In this document: in pieces, positions 44,583 to 53,583 of the stretch
Numbering within the stretch: the stretch's first letter is position 1
How the letters are laid out: each line of letters opens with the position of its first letter
NCBI GenBank assembly: GCA_030680355.1
Contig: JAUXVF010000023.1
Coordinates: 1-64,000, forward strand
DNA from: Caulobacter sp.
GTDB taxonomy: Bacteria > Pseudomonadota > Alphaproteobacteria > Caulobacterales > Caulobacteraceae
DNA: 64,000 nucleotides
Direction: 5' to 3'
Made by a program: the position numbers and the translations under genes
Notes under the pieces: generated by a model
What the model was told of the DNA's origin: nothing
The model's input: the letters and a program-made list of their open reading frames with translations, nothing else
Databases searched by the model: none

Positions 44583-47394
44583 CGGGCGCTTCCAGTTGTT
44601 GATCGATCCAGGCGTCGATGGCCTTGATCAAGGCTGCGGGGTCAATCGGTTTGGCGACGACGGCGTTCATGCCTGCGGCGAACAGCCCTTCGGTGTGATG
44701 GTCAGCCTGCATGGCTGTCAGAGCGATAATCGGTGTCCGGGCATTGATCTCGCAGGACGCGCGGATCGTCGAGGCGGCCAGACGACCATCCATTCCAGGC
44801 ATCTGTACATCCATCAGCACCAGGTCGAACGACGTGGTCATGCAGGTTTCCACGGCCTCGGCGCCGTCGCGCGCCTGAAGCAGCTCGACGCCGAGCGGCA
44901 CAAGCAGGGCCGAGACCAGTTCCCGGTTATGCTCATGGTCATCGACGACAAGAATGCGAGCGCCGGCGAAAGGCTGGCCGTCAACGTCGTGGTCAAGACC
45001 CGCGTCAAGCGGAGAGCCGCAGGCGCTGGCGTTGATCTCGAACCAGAACGTCGATCCTTCGCCAGGCGTGCTGTCGACGCCAATGTCACCGCCCATCAGA
45101 CCAGCCAGTTCGCGACAAATTGTCAGGCCAAGCCCGCTGCCGCCGTACTTTCGGGTGATGGAGGCGTCCGCCTGGGTGAAGCGTTCGAAGAGATGGACCT
45201 GCTGGTCCTGTGAGATGCCGGGCCCGGTATCCCGAATTTCGAACCTCAACCGGTCCGGCCCCACCACCCTGACAGCGGCCGTGACGCCGCCTTTCGACGT
45301 GAACTTCACCGCGTTTCCGATCAGGTTTTGGAGAATCTGGCGCAGGCGCAGCTCATCGACGTCCACCCACGCGGGCAAATCCGAAGCAATGTCGGTCGAC
45401 AGGCCAATGGCTTTTGCCCCGGCCTGAACGGACAGCAGGTCGACCACGTCTTCAACGACATGGCCGATGTCACACGGGTGCGGATCGAGGCCGATCTGGC
45501 CTTCCTCCAGCTTGGAGAAGTCCAGAACGTCGTTGATCAAGGACAGAAGTCCCCGCCCGGCGCTGCTGATCCGCGAAGCGTATTTCTGGGCTGTTTCGGG
45601 CAGATCTTCCTGTTCGGTCAGGAGCTTTGAAAAGCCGATGATGCTGGTGAGCGGCGTGCGCAGCTCATGGCTCATGTTGGCGAGGAACTGGGACTTGGCC
45701 TCGGTCGCAGCCTCGGCGACGCGTTTGGCTTCAGCCAGCGCCTCTTCCGCGGCGCGCCGGTCGGTGACGTCCCGATAGACGGAGACGATCTCCACGGGCT
45801 CACCTGCCTCGTCCCGGATGATCTGCGGATTGCCCTCCAGCCAGACGATGTGGCCGTCCTTGTGGAGCACGCCATGCTCACGGCGAAGTTCACGGTCAAC
45901 CGCCAGTCCCGAAAACAGGTTCGCGAGAATGTATTCCGAATGGGCCTGGTGGTCGGGCGCCACCAGGGAGACAATGTGTTGTCCCTCCAGTTCCGCTGGC
46001 GACCGGCCAAGAATGCGACAGGCCGGTGAGGCATAGCGGATCAGGCCGTCACGGCCGAACCGGACCAGAATGTCCGTCGAGTTGTCGGCCAGGGACCTGT
46101 AGCGCTGCTCGCTCTCGGCAAGCGCCATCTCCAGGATCCTGCGTTCGGAAACATCACGAATGACGGCGACGATCCCGCCCGCGCCATCTGAATCGCCGCT
46201 CACAGCCTGGAAGCTGGTCTCGACCCAGATAATCGATCCATTCTTGTGGATCGCGCGATGTTGCAGCGTCTCGCGCGGATCCCCGGCAGCGAGTTTGGCC
46301 AGCGCCTTCCTGACCAGGTCAACGTCATCAGGGTGGATGTAAGACAGCGACGAATGGTCGATCATGTCCTCGGGACGATAGCCCAGGAGTTGCTCGATTG
46401 CCGGTGAGATATAACTGGCTGTCCCGCCAAACTCGATGCGCGTCACGACATCGGCCATGTTGTCCGCGAGCAGACGGTATCGCGCCTCGTTGCGCCGCGC
46501 CTTGCGAAGGGTATTCAGGCTCTCGGTGACATCCTGGAACACGCCGAAAATGGTTTCGACCCGGCCATATTTGTCGCACTCGCATTCGGCCTTGCTGATT
46601 ACGTCCCGGACCTGGCCATCGCTCCGCAGCAAGCGCAGGCGAAACTCGAAGCCCTCGCCCGTCTCAATGGACTTGGCGACCAAGGCAGAAACAATGGGCC
46701 GATCATCGGGATGGTAGCGATCGACTGCCGCATCGATGTTGGGGTCGAAGGCGTCCCGGGTCACGCCGTGGATTTTGTAGACTTCCTCGGACCACTCAAC
46801 CCGCCCCTCGTTGACGTTATAACGCCAGCTGCCGACAGCCGCGATGGACTCGGCCAGCTCCAGCATCTGCTGCTTTTGGGCCATGGTCCGGCGCGCCCTG
46901 ATGAGTTCGAACTCATCGACGACGATGGCTGCCAGCCGCTCAAGGCGCTCCAGATCGCGATCCGACGGACGGTCGCGCGGGGTCGTGTCGATCACGCAAA
47001 GCGTGCCCAGATTGTAGCCGGCGCTGTCGGTCAGGGTGGCGCCCGCATAGAAACGGACATCCGGCCGGCCCGTGACCAGTGGATTGTCTACGAACCGGGG
47101 ATCCTGGGTCGCGTCCGGCACCACGAAAATCGAATTGGGGCCCTGACGGATCGCATGGTCGCAGAAGGCCCATTCCCGGGGCGTTTCCGCGGCGTCCAAC
47201 CCATGCCTGGACTTGAACCATTGTCTTTCGGCGTCAACGAGCGACACCAGGGCGATGGGTGTGTCGAACAGGTCTGCGGCGAGCGCGGTCAGCCTGTCGA
47301 ACGTCGCCTCGGGCAACGTGTCAAGGACGCCGATCTGGTCGAGCGCCGCCTGGCGTTTCTGTTCGAGTTCGTCAGCAGGGCCGAGCGTATCCAT
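44557..47394 (-). CDS. Hybrid sensor histidine kinase (GAF, PAS x3, HisKA, HATPase, REC)
   Basis: 945-residue soluble kinase with no membrane helix. Layout: GAF about 20-170 (LAADLFDTPIALVSLVDAER), three PAS/PAC modules about 180-550 (first with SIAAVGSWRYNVNEGRVEWS), and HisKA with phospho-His near 573 (ANMSHELRTPLTS). An HATPase domain with GTGPGISQDQQVHLFERF- and GGSGLGLTI-type boxes follows, then a C-terminal receiver with Asp near 860 (LVLMDVQMPGMDG). Four input domains suggest integration of cytoplasmic small-molecule or redox signals. It is coupled by overlap to a single-domain response regulator, so phosphate could go His-Asp internally and to the partner. Signal unknown. Confidence 0.88.
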   Translation of the reverse strand: MDTLGPADELEQKRQAALDQIGVLDTLPEATFDRLTALAADLFDTPIALVSLVDAERQWFKSRHGLDAAETPREWAFCDHAIRQGPNSIFVVPDATQDPRFVDNPLVTGRPDVRFYAGATLTDSAGYNLGTLCVIDTTPRDRPSDRDLERLERLAAIVVDEFELIRARRTMAQKQQMLELAESIAAVGSWRYNVNEGRVEWSEEVYKIHGVTRDAFDPNIDAAVDRYHPDDRPIVSALVAKSIETGEGFEFRLRLLRSDGQVRDVISKAECECDKYGRVETIFGVFQDVTESLNTLRKARRNEARYRLLADNMADVVTRIEFGGTASYISPAIEQLLGYRPEDMIDHSSLSYIHPDDVDLVRKALAKLAAGDPRETLQHRAIHKNGSIIWVETSFQAVSGDSDGAGGIVAVIRDVSERRILEMALAESEQRYRSLADNSTDILVRFGRDGLIRYASPACRILGRSPAELEGQHIVSLVAPDHQAHSEYILANLFSGLAVDRELRREHGVLHKDGHIVWLEGNPQIIRDEAGEPVEIVSVYRDVTDRRAAEEALAEAKRVAEAATEAKSQFLANMSHELRTPLTSIIGFSKLLTEQEDLPETAQKYASRISSAGRGLLSLINDVLDFSKLEEGQIGLDPHPCDIGHVVEDVVDLLSVQAGAKAIGLSTDIASDLPAWVDVDELRLRQILQNLIGNAVKFTSKGGVTAAVRVVGPDRLRFEIRDTGPGISQDQQVHLFERFTQADASITRKYGGSGLGLTICRELAGLMGGDIGVDSTPGEGSTFWFEINASACGSPLDAGLDHDVDGQPFAGARILVVDDHEHNRELVSALLVPLGVELLQARDGAEAVETCMTTSFDLVLMDVQMPGMDGRLAASTIRASCEINARTPIIALTAMQADHHTEGLFAAGMNAVVAKPIDPAALIKAIDAWIDQQLEAPDAERLHAI

Positions 47395-47523
47395 GCATTC
47401 GATAGCGCACGATCAAGGCTGATGATTTCTTAATGCAGGAACCAAAAACCCGATCTGGGCAATTTCGGCGGGCTTTTTCTGTCATCGCGGCCACTTTTGA
47501 CCGTCAAGACTGGCCGACAAACT

Positions 47524-47562
47524 AAAAACCAAGGTTACGCAGCTGACCGAACCTTGGTTTTT
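47524..47562 (-). terminator. Bidirectional intrinsic terminator overlapping the monooxygenase 3' end
   Basis: AAAAACCAAGGTT, thirteen bases, AACCTTGGTTTTT: perfect 13-bp stem with A5/T5 flanks, able to act in both directions. The upstream arm codes for the last KTKV residues of the monooxygenase and the stop codon lies at the edge of the loop. Confidence 0.8.
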
Positions 47563-49016
47563 GAAACGGGGTTTGAAAACTCCATGGCGTCATCGGTCAC
47601 CGACCCGAACTTCAGCGCCATGAGGTCCCGCGCATAGTTCTGATGCAGCTTCCACGGCGTCTTTGATCCCTGCCGAGGGAAGCGACCGATGGTGCGCTGG
47701 ACATAGCCGGACGAGAAATCCAGCCATGGCTCTTCCTGCACCGAAGGGTCTGTCCGACGTGGCGTACACTGGCGCAGGCCGGTCCGGCTCATGTGGTTGA
47801 GCAGGCGAGTGACATACTCGCAGGTGAGGTCGCATTTCAGCGTCCAGGACGCGTTTGTGTAGCCGAACGACGACGCCATGTTGGGCACATCGCTGTACAT
47901 CATGCCCTTGTAACTCATCGTCTTGGCCGGCTCGATCACCTCGCCGTCGACGACCAGTTCCAGACCGTTGAACACCTGCAGGTTCAGACCGGTGGCGGTG
48001 ACGATGACGTCGGCGTCCAGCGTCGCGCCGGATTTCAGCTTCAGCCCCTTGGCGGTGAAGGTGTCGATATGGTCGGTGACCACCGAGGCCTTGCCGGTCT
48101 TGAGCGCGTCGAACAGATCGGCGTCAGGCACCAGACACAGGCGCTGGTCCCAGGGATTGTAGCTGGGGGTGAAATGGGTGGCGACGTCGTAGTCGGGCCC
48201 CATCTCGGCCTTGACCATGTCGATCAGCCGCTCCTTGGTCTTGGCGGGGTTCTTCCGGGCCAGGTTGTAGAACACCATGTTGAGCAGGACGTTCTTCCAG
48301 CGCGTGATGCCGTAGGCGACCATGGCCGGCAGCTTGCTGCGCAGCCAGTTGGCGATGGAATCCTCGGCCGGCCGGGAGACGACATAGGTCGGCGACCGCT
48401 GCAGCATGGTTACATGGGCGGCGGTCCGGGCCATCTCTGGCACCAGGGTGACCGCGGTGGCGCCGCTGCCGATGACCACGACCTTCTTGCCGCTGTAGTC
48501 GAGGTCTTCAGGCCATTTCTGGGGATGGACGATGGCGCCCTTGAACTGGTCCATGCCCGTCCAGTCGGGGGTGTAGCCCTCGACATAGCTGTAGTAGCCG
48601 CCGCACAGGAACAGGAAGTTACAGGTGAAGGTCAGGGTTTCCCCGGCCTTCTCGACCTCGACGGTCCAGGCCGCGTCCAGCGTCGACCAGCTGGCGCATT
48701 TGACCATGCAGCCGTAGCGGATGTGCTGGTCGATGCCGGCGTCGCGGGCGGTGTCCTTGACGTATTTCAGGATCGACGGGCCGTCGGCGATGGCCTTCGC
48801 TTCAGTCCAGGGGCGGAAGGAGTAGCCGAGCGTGTACATGTCCGAGTCCGAGCGGATGCCCGGATAGCGGAACAGGTCCCAGGTGCCGCCGATGCTGTCG
48901 CGCCCCTCAAGGATCACATAGCTACGGTCGGGTGCCTTGTCCTGCAGATGCCAGCCGGCGCCGATGCCGGACAGGCCGGCCCCCACGATCACCACGTCGA
49001 AGTGTTCGGTCGCCAT
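47535..49016 (-). CDS. Flavin-containing Baeyer-Villiger-type monooxygenase
   Basis: 493-residue class B flavoprotein monooxygenase. FAD Rossmann motif VVIVGAGLSGIGAGW is near residue 7, the Baeyer-Villiger fingerprint FKGAIVHPQKWP (FxGxxxHxxxWP) near 155, and the NADPH motif VVVIGSGATAVTL near 175. It would oxygenate a ketone to an ester or lactone, or an aldehyde or heteroatom. It is divergent from an amidase gene with 170 bp between the starts. An alternative start 13 codons upstream is possible. It belongs to the catabolic half of the window. Substrate unknown. Confidence 0.88.
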   Translation of the reverse strand: MATEHFDVVIVGAGLSGIGAGWHLQDKAPDRSYVILEGRDSIGGTWDLFRYPGIRSDSDMYTLGYSFRPWTEAKAIADGPSILKYVKDTARDAGIDQHIRYGCMVKCASWSTLDAAWTVEVEKAGETLTFTCNFLFLCGGYYSYVEGYTPDWTGMDQFKGAIVHPQKWPEDLDYSGKKVVVIGSGATAVTLVPEMARTAAHVTMLQRSPTYVVSRPAEDSIANWLRSKLPAMVAYGITRWKNVLLNMVFYNLARKNPAKTKERLIDMVKAEMGPDYDVATHFTPSYNPWDQRLCLVPDADLFDALKTGKASVVTDHIDTFTAKGLKLKSGATLDADVIVTATGLNLQVFNGLELVVDGEVIEPAKTMSYKGMMYSDVPNMASSFGYTNASWTLKCDLTCEYVTRLLNHMSRTGLRQCTPRRTDPSVQEEPWLDFSSGYVQRTIGRFPRQGSKTPWKLHQNYARDLMALKFGSVTDDAMEFSNPVSKTKVRSAA

Positions 49017-49078
49017 TGCCCGGTTGTTCCTGCTTTTTTGATTGTTCCCCATAGACATTGTGCCGGTCAAACGGGCGA

Positions 49079-49091
49079 TTGTCGCCGACAA
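49079..49091. promoter_or_regulatory. Small palindrome between divergent monooxygenase and amidase genes
   Basis: TTGTC-GCC-GACAA, perfect 5-bp arms, in the 170-bp divergent promoter region. It could be an operator shared by both genes; short length limits confidence. Confidence 0.25.
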
Positions 49092-49186
49092 AGTGATCGC
49101 TGTTTATACAGCGGCGGACGCGGGCCATTGGCGAGCCGCGCCGACTGTGGTCGGATCACTCCAACGACAAGTCGGGAGGATGCGGC

Positions 49187-50614
49187 GTGAATCAGGCGGA
49201 CTATCAGGCGCAGGACGCCACGGGGCTGGCGGCCCTGATCGCCAGGCGAGAGGTCAGCGCCGCCGAGGTACTGGACGCCGCCCTGACACGGATGGACAAG
49301 GTCAATCCGACGCTCAACGCCGTCATCCTGTCGCTGGCGGACCAGGCCCGCGCGCAGGTCGCGACTGGAACCCCGTCCGGGCCGCTGGGCGGTGTTCCCT
49401 GGCTGATCAAGGACATCGGCGCACAGCTCGCCGGCACGCCGACCACCAGCGGATCGCGCCTGTTCAAGGACAATGTGGCGGCGGCCGACAGCGCCATCGT
49501 CACAGCCTATCGGCGGGCCGGGCTGGTGATCTTCGGCAAGACCAATACCCCGGAGTTCGGCCTTGAGCCGGTGACCGAGCCGGAGCTGTTTGGCCCGACT
49601 CTCAACCCCTGGAGTCTCGACCATACGCCGGGCGGCTCGTCCGGCGGGGCCGCGGCAGCGGTGGCCGCCGGCGTTCTGCCGGCCGCGCACGCCAGCGACG
49701 GCGGCGGCTCCATCCGCATGCCCGCCTCCTGTTGCGGCCTGTTCGGGCTCAAGCCCAGCCGGGGTCGGGTTTCATTCGCGCCGGCCGATGAGGGCTGGGG
49801 CGGCTTCTCGATCCAGCACGCCGTGACCCGCACGGTCCGCGACAGCGCCGCCCTGCTGGACGCGGTCTGCACGCCCGTCGGTGGCGATCCCTACTGGCTG
49901 GACCCACCCGCAACGCCCTTCGCAGGGGAAGTCGGCCGCGACCCCGGAAAACTGCGCATCGGCGTCCTGCCGGGCGGCGTGGCCGGGGAGACCATCGACC
50001 CCGAATGCACCGCCGCCGTCGCGGAGATCGCCAGGCTCTGCGCCGGGCTCGGCCATGACGTCGACGAGGCGACCCTGACGGTCAACTTCCCGGCCATGCG
50101 CGACGGCGCGGGCACGGTCATCGCCGCCAGCATCGCCGCGACGCTCGACGCCGAGATCGCCCGTCGCGGCCGCCCGATCGAGGATGACGAGATCGACGCC
50201 GTCACCCGGGCCATGTACGCCCGCGGCCAGCGCGTCTCGGGCGCCGCCTATGTCCAGGCGATGCAGACCGCCCACGCCGCCGGTCGCGCCATGGCGGCGA
50301 CGCTGGACCGGTTCGACGTCCTGCTGTGTTCGACCATGGGTTCGCCGCCAATCCTGAAAGGCGACTTGCGCGGATCGCCGCTGGACCTTCGCGGCTATGC
50401 CGACCGGCTCTTCGCCTTCATGACCAATACCCAGCTCGCCAACCTGACCGGCCAGCCGGCCATGAGCGTGCCGCTGGCCTGGAGCGCCGGCGGTCTGCCG
50501 ATCGGCATCCAGTTCATGGGCCATCCCGGCGGCGAGGCGATGCTGCTGCGTCTGGCCGGACAGCTGGAGACGGCGCGGCCCTGGGCGGATCGACGGCCCG
50601 CGTTCAACGGTTAG
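49187..50614 (+). CDS. Amidase (amidase signature family)
   Basis: 475-residue amidohydrolase with the Ser-cisSer-Lys triad: Lys in [15 protein letters not shown] near residue 75, cis-Ser in [17 protein letters not shown] near 150, and the nucleophile Ser in [15 protein letters not shown] near 170. The GTG start follows GGGAGGA at 49174-49180. Family members hydrolyse aliphatic or aromatic amides or nitrile-derived amides. It is divergent from the monooxygenase gene and convergent with selO (stops overlap by 4 bp). It probably serves the nearby carboxylate catabolism; substrate undetermined. Confidence 0.88.
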   Translation: MNQADYQAQDATGLAALIARREVSAAEVLDAALTRMDKVNPTLNAVILSLADQARAQVATGTPSGPLGGVPWLIKDIGAQLAGTPTTSGSRLFKDNVAAADSAIVTAYRRAGLVIFGKTNTPEFGLEPVTEPELFGPTLNPWSLDHTPGGSSGGAAAAVAAGVLPAAHASDGGGSIRMPASCCGLFGLKPSRGRVSFAPADEGWGGFSIQHAVTRTVRDSAALLDAVCTPVGGDPYWLDPPATPFAGEVGRDPGKLRIGVLPGGVAGETIDPECTAAVAEIARLCAGLGHDVDEATLTVNFPAMRDGAGTVIAASIAATLDAEIARRGRPIEDDEIDAVTRAMYARGQRVSGAAYVQAMQTAHAAGRAMAATLDRFDVLLCSTMGSPPILKGDLRGSPLDLRGYADRLFAFMTNTQLANLTGQPAMSVPLAWSAGGLPIGIQFMGHPGGEAMLLRLAGQLETARPWADRRPAFNG

Positions 50615-52035
50615 GTAGGCGCCAGGCCCCAAGCCTGTCGCGCCTGTTCCAGCCGGGCCAGCTTGGCCTCGAACGGCGTCCAGTCGTCCCGGTCGGCGAT
50701 GGCCGCCCAGAGGGTCTCGACCTCGTCAATCAGCATCTCTTCAGGCTCGGCCGCGGCGAAGGCCGGGTGATCGAGCCGATCCGGCCGATCGGGTTCAAAC
50801 TTCGCCAACTGGGTCCGGAAATCGGTGAAGGCATCTTCGGCATAGAGATCGGCGCGCGGGCCGGCGAGCGCCCTCGCCTCCGAGGCCAGGCCGCCGAACC
50901 AGTCGAAGAAGAAAGGCTCCCAGCGCAGCCGGTCGCCGCCTGAAGCAAGGGCCCGGAACGCCGCGTTGATCAGTTCGATGTCGCCGTCGCCCTGCCCTTT
51001 CAGACCCAGCCGCGCCAGCATGGCCGCGCGCAAGGCGTCCCGATAGGCCGGCACGAAGCCGTCAAGCGCGGCCGCCAGAGCGTCGGTCCCGGCGACCAGC
51101 GACAGGCAACCGGCGAGCTGCTGAAGGTTCCAGAACGCCGCCTCCGGCTGGCGGCCAAAACTGTAGAGGCCGGTCTCGTCGAAATAGGCGGCGACGAAGT
51201 TGGGATCATTGCGCGGCAGGAACCGCCAGGGGCCGTAGTCGAAGCTCTCCCCTGTCACGACCATGTTGTCGGTGTTCAGCACGCCGTGGACGAACCCGGC
51301 CGTCATCCAGCCTGCGACCAGTCTGGCGGTGCGGGCGACCACGGCGGTCAGCAGGGCGACGGCCCGGTCCGGCGCCGACGCCAGCTCCGGGTAATAGACG
51401 TCGATACAATGGTCGACGAGGCGGCCGATATTGTCGCCACGCTCAAGGAAGGCCTGGCGCTGGAAGGTGCCAAACCGGATATGGCTGTGCGACAGGCGCA
51501 CCAGCACGGCCGAACGGGTCGGGCTCGGCTCGTCGTTGCGCGCCAGCGCCTCACCGGTCTCGATCAGGGAGAAGGCGCGGCTGGTGGGAACGCCCAGCGC
51601 CTCAAGCATGGTCGCCGCCAGCACCTCGCGCATACCGCCCTTGAGGGTCAGCCGGCCGTCTCCGCGACGCGACCAGGGCGTCTGGCCCGACCCCTTGGTG
51701 GCCAGATCAAGCAGCCGGCCGGAGCCATGCTCGCGCAACTGGGCGAACAGAAAGCCGCGCCCGTCGCCCAGGTCGGGGTTGTAGGACCGGAACTGATGGC
51801 CGTGATAGCGCATCGCCAGCGGGCCGGGCTGATTGTCCGGCAGCGGCTGAAAACAGCCGAAATGCCGATTCCAGGCCGCGTCATCGAGATCGCCAAGCCC
51901 GACTGAGTCCGCGGCCCGCTGATTGCGGAACCGCAGGAGGGTCTCGGGAAACTCAGCCGCCGTCACCGGATCGGCGAACTCCGGCCCCAGGGTCATGAAC
52001 CGGGGATCAGGCCGATAGCGGGCGGAGCCGCCCAT
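50611..52035 (-). CDS. selO: Protein adenylyltransferase SelO
   Basis: Pseudokinase-fold enzyme of about 474 residues that transfers AMP from ATP to protein hydroxyls, in known members as part of redox-stress control. The conserved KGSGQTPWSRRGDGRLTLKG block near residue 113, the RTARLVAGWMTAGFVHGVLN segment and NTDNMVVTGESFDYGPW (metal-binding N and D residues) are all present. The C-terminal SelO of many bacteria ends with a Cys or selenocysteine motif; this one ends QAWGLAPT and lacks it, as is common in shorter bacterial forms. A second ATG six bases upstream is in frame; GGAG spacing favours the one used. Confidence 0.9.
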   Translation of the reverse strand: MGGSARYRPDPRFMTLGPEFADPVTAAEFPETLLRFRNQRAADSVGLGDLDDAAWNRHFGCFQPLPDNQPGPLAMRYHGHQFRSYNPDLGDGRGFLFAQLREHGSGRLLDLATKGSGQTPWSRRGDGRLTLKGGMREVLAATMLEALGVPTSRAFSLIETGEALARNDEPSPTRSAVLVRLSHSHIRFGTFQRQAFLERGDNIGRLVDHCIDVYYPELASAPDRAVALLTAVVARTARLVAGWMTAGFVHGVLNTDNMVVTGESFDYGPWRFLPRNDPNFVAAYFDETGLYSFGRQPEAAFWNLQQLAGCLSLVAGTDALAAALDGFVPAYRDALRAAMLARLGLKGQGDGDIELINAAFRALASGGDRLRWEPFFFDWFGGLASEARALAGPRADLYAEDAFTDFRTQLAKFEPDRPDRLDHPAFAAAEPEEMLIDEVETLWAAIADRDDWTPFEAKLARLEQARQAWGLAPT

Positions 52036-52049
52036 GGGCATCGCTCCGG

Positions 52050-53240
52050 TCAGGGGTTCCAGCCGCGCAGCAGCAGCATCACGAAGAAGCCGACGACATA
52101 GGCGGGCACGACGAACCAGCCCTCCTTGATCCAGGTCATCACCGAACGCCCCTGCGGGTAGAGGTTGGTCAGGGCGACGCCCGCCGAAGAGCCGAACCAG
52201 ACCATCGAACCGCCGAAGCCGACCGCGAAGGCCATCAGGCTCCAGTCATAACCGCCCTGTTTGAGCGCCAGGGCCGTGAGCGGGATGTTGTCGAAGATCG
52301 CTGACAGGAAGCCCAGGCCGAAGGCCGAGCCCCAGGACGGGTCGGGCAGTTTCTCGACCGGCATCAGCGAGGCGCTGGCGACCAGGGCCACCAGGAAAGT
52401 GGCGCCGTGGATCGCCTCCTTGGCCACCTTCCAGTCCGGCTGACGCAACAGCGAGGTCAGCAGGATGGCCGACCACAAGGCCAGGCCGAGGACAGGCGCG
52501 AGATCTTCCACGCCCGGGAAGTAGGTGTTGGCGGTGACGTTGGCCGTGACCACGGCCGCCAACATGATCGCCACGATAACGGCCCGCATCGGGCGAATCT
52601 TCAGGCCTTCCGGCTTGTGGGGGATGATCGGCGCAATCTTGCGCTGCTGCCAGGCGGCGATCGGCGCCAGGATCACGAAGGCAGCGGCCGAAGCGATGAA
52701 AGCCCAGAGCAGCTTCAGGGGCGAGACGCCATGGATCCACATCATGGTGGTGGTGGTGTCGCCCAGCACGCTGCCTGCGCCGCCGGCGTTGGCCGAGGCG
52801 ACGATGGCGGCCAGAAATCCGACTCCGACCTGCCCGCGATAGACGTGCTTGGCCATGACCCCGCCGATCACGGCGGCGGCGATGTTGTCGAGCAAGGCCG
52901 ACAGCACATAGACAATCGCCAGCAGCACGATGCCGCCGGTCCAGTTATCCGGCAGCAGCGCCGGCATGTAGTCCGGAATATTGCTCTGCTCGAACTGATT
53001 GGACAGCAGGGCGAATCCGACGAGCAGCAGCAGCAGGTTGGCCAGCACCACCCATTCGTGGCTGAAATGAACGCCCAGACCGGCGACGCCGGGCCCGCCC
53101 GCGAAGCCTGTGAACAGCAGCTTGTAGCCGACGATCACCGCCAGCCCCGTCAGCGTCACCGCCATCGGACGGTGATGGAGCACCGCCACCCCGATCAGTA
53201 CGAGGGCGAAGAACACAAACTCGAGGGGGACGCCGAACAT
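52050..53240 (-). CDS. SLC13/ArsB-superfamily (NhaD/citrate-type) ion transporter
   Basis: 396-residue inner-membrane transporter with about eleven helices. Two inverted-repeat signatures are visible: ALLDNIAAAVIGG near residue 112 and LSAIFDNIPLTALAL near 312, both DN-containing hairpin motifs of the ion-transporter superfamily. A SANAGGAGSVLGDTTTTMMW segment near 148 is typical of NhaD-type sodium/proton antiporters. Citrate:metal symport is the competing role. It lies 14 bp upstream of selO on the same strand and is probably cotranscribed with it. Confidence 0.8.
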   Translation of the reverse strand: MFGVPLEFVFFALVLIGVAVLHHRPMAVTLTGLAVIVGYKLLFTGFAGGPGVAGLGVHFSHEWVVLANLLLLLVGFALLSNQFEQSNIPDYMPALLPDNWTGGIVLLAIVYVLSALLDNIAAAVIGGVMAKHVYRGQVGVGFLAAIVASANAGGAGSVLGDTTTTMMWIHGVSPLKLLWAFIASAAAFVILAPIAAWQQRKIAPIIPHKPEGLKIRPMRAVIVAIMLAAVVTANVTANTYFPGVEDLAPVLGLALWSAILLTSLLRQPDWKVAKEAIHGATFLVALVASASLMPVEKLPDPSWGSAFGLGFLSAIFDNIPLTALALKQGGYDWSLMAFAVGFGGSMVWFGSSAGVALTNLYPQGRSVMTWIKEGWFVVPAYVVGFFVMLLLRGWNP

Positions 53241-53583
53241 TCGAGGCTGCTCCTGGTCGCCGGGCGGTGTCCCGACCGCGCCTTTCTCGCAAACAGGGCG
53301 GCGCAGCCCAAGAGAATTCGGAAAGGGCCCAAGGCACGGGCGCCCAGGCCCGAACTTCCGCCTCCATCACCCACGATTTGACCGAACGTGGTTTTTTGAC
53401 GCCCGTGCTGTCACATCGGCGACACAAAGCCGCCCAATCCCTTTGCACGCAAGGGATGGCGCTTGCTTCAGCTTCGCGCCCCCGGATAGGAGGGGGCCGC
53501 ACAGAGAAGGTCCCTAAACCGTCTGTGCCATTCCTAACCCCGCGCCGGTCGCGCTGACCGCGCTAGAAAAGATCAGGACAGGT
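53241..53583. other. Divergent intergenic region, transporter / TonB receptor
   Basis: 343 bp without a gene. It contains the inverted repeat at 53447-53467. An AGGA element close to the receptor ATG is the probable ribosome site. No -35/-10 pair stands out. Confidence 0.5.
53447..53467 (+). promoter_or_regulatory. Operator-like inverted repeat upstream of the second TonB receptor
   Basis: ATCCCTT, seven bases, AAGGGAT: perfect 7-bp arms about 117 bp upstream of the receptor start. Confidence 0.3.

Noticed and set aside
47793..49190. A 465-codon plus-strand frame opposite the monooxygenase
   Set aside because: The minus-strand frame carries complete FAD, NADPH and Baeyer-Villiger motifs; the antisense has none.
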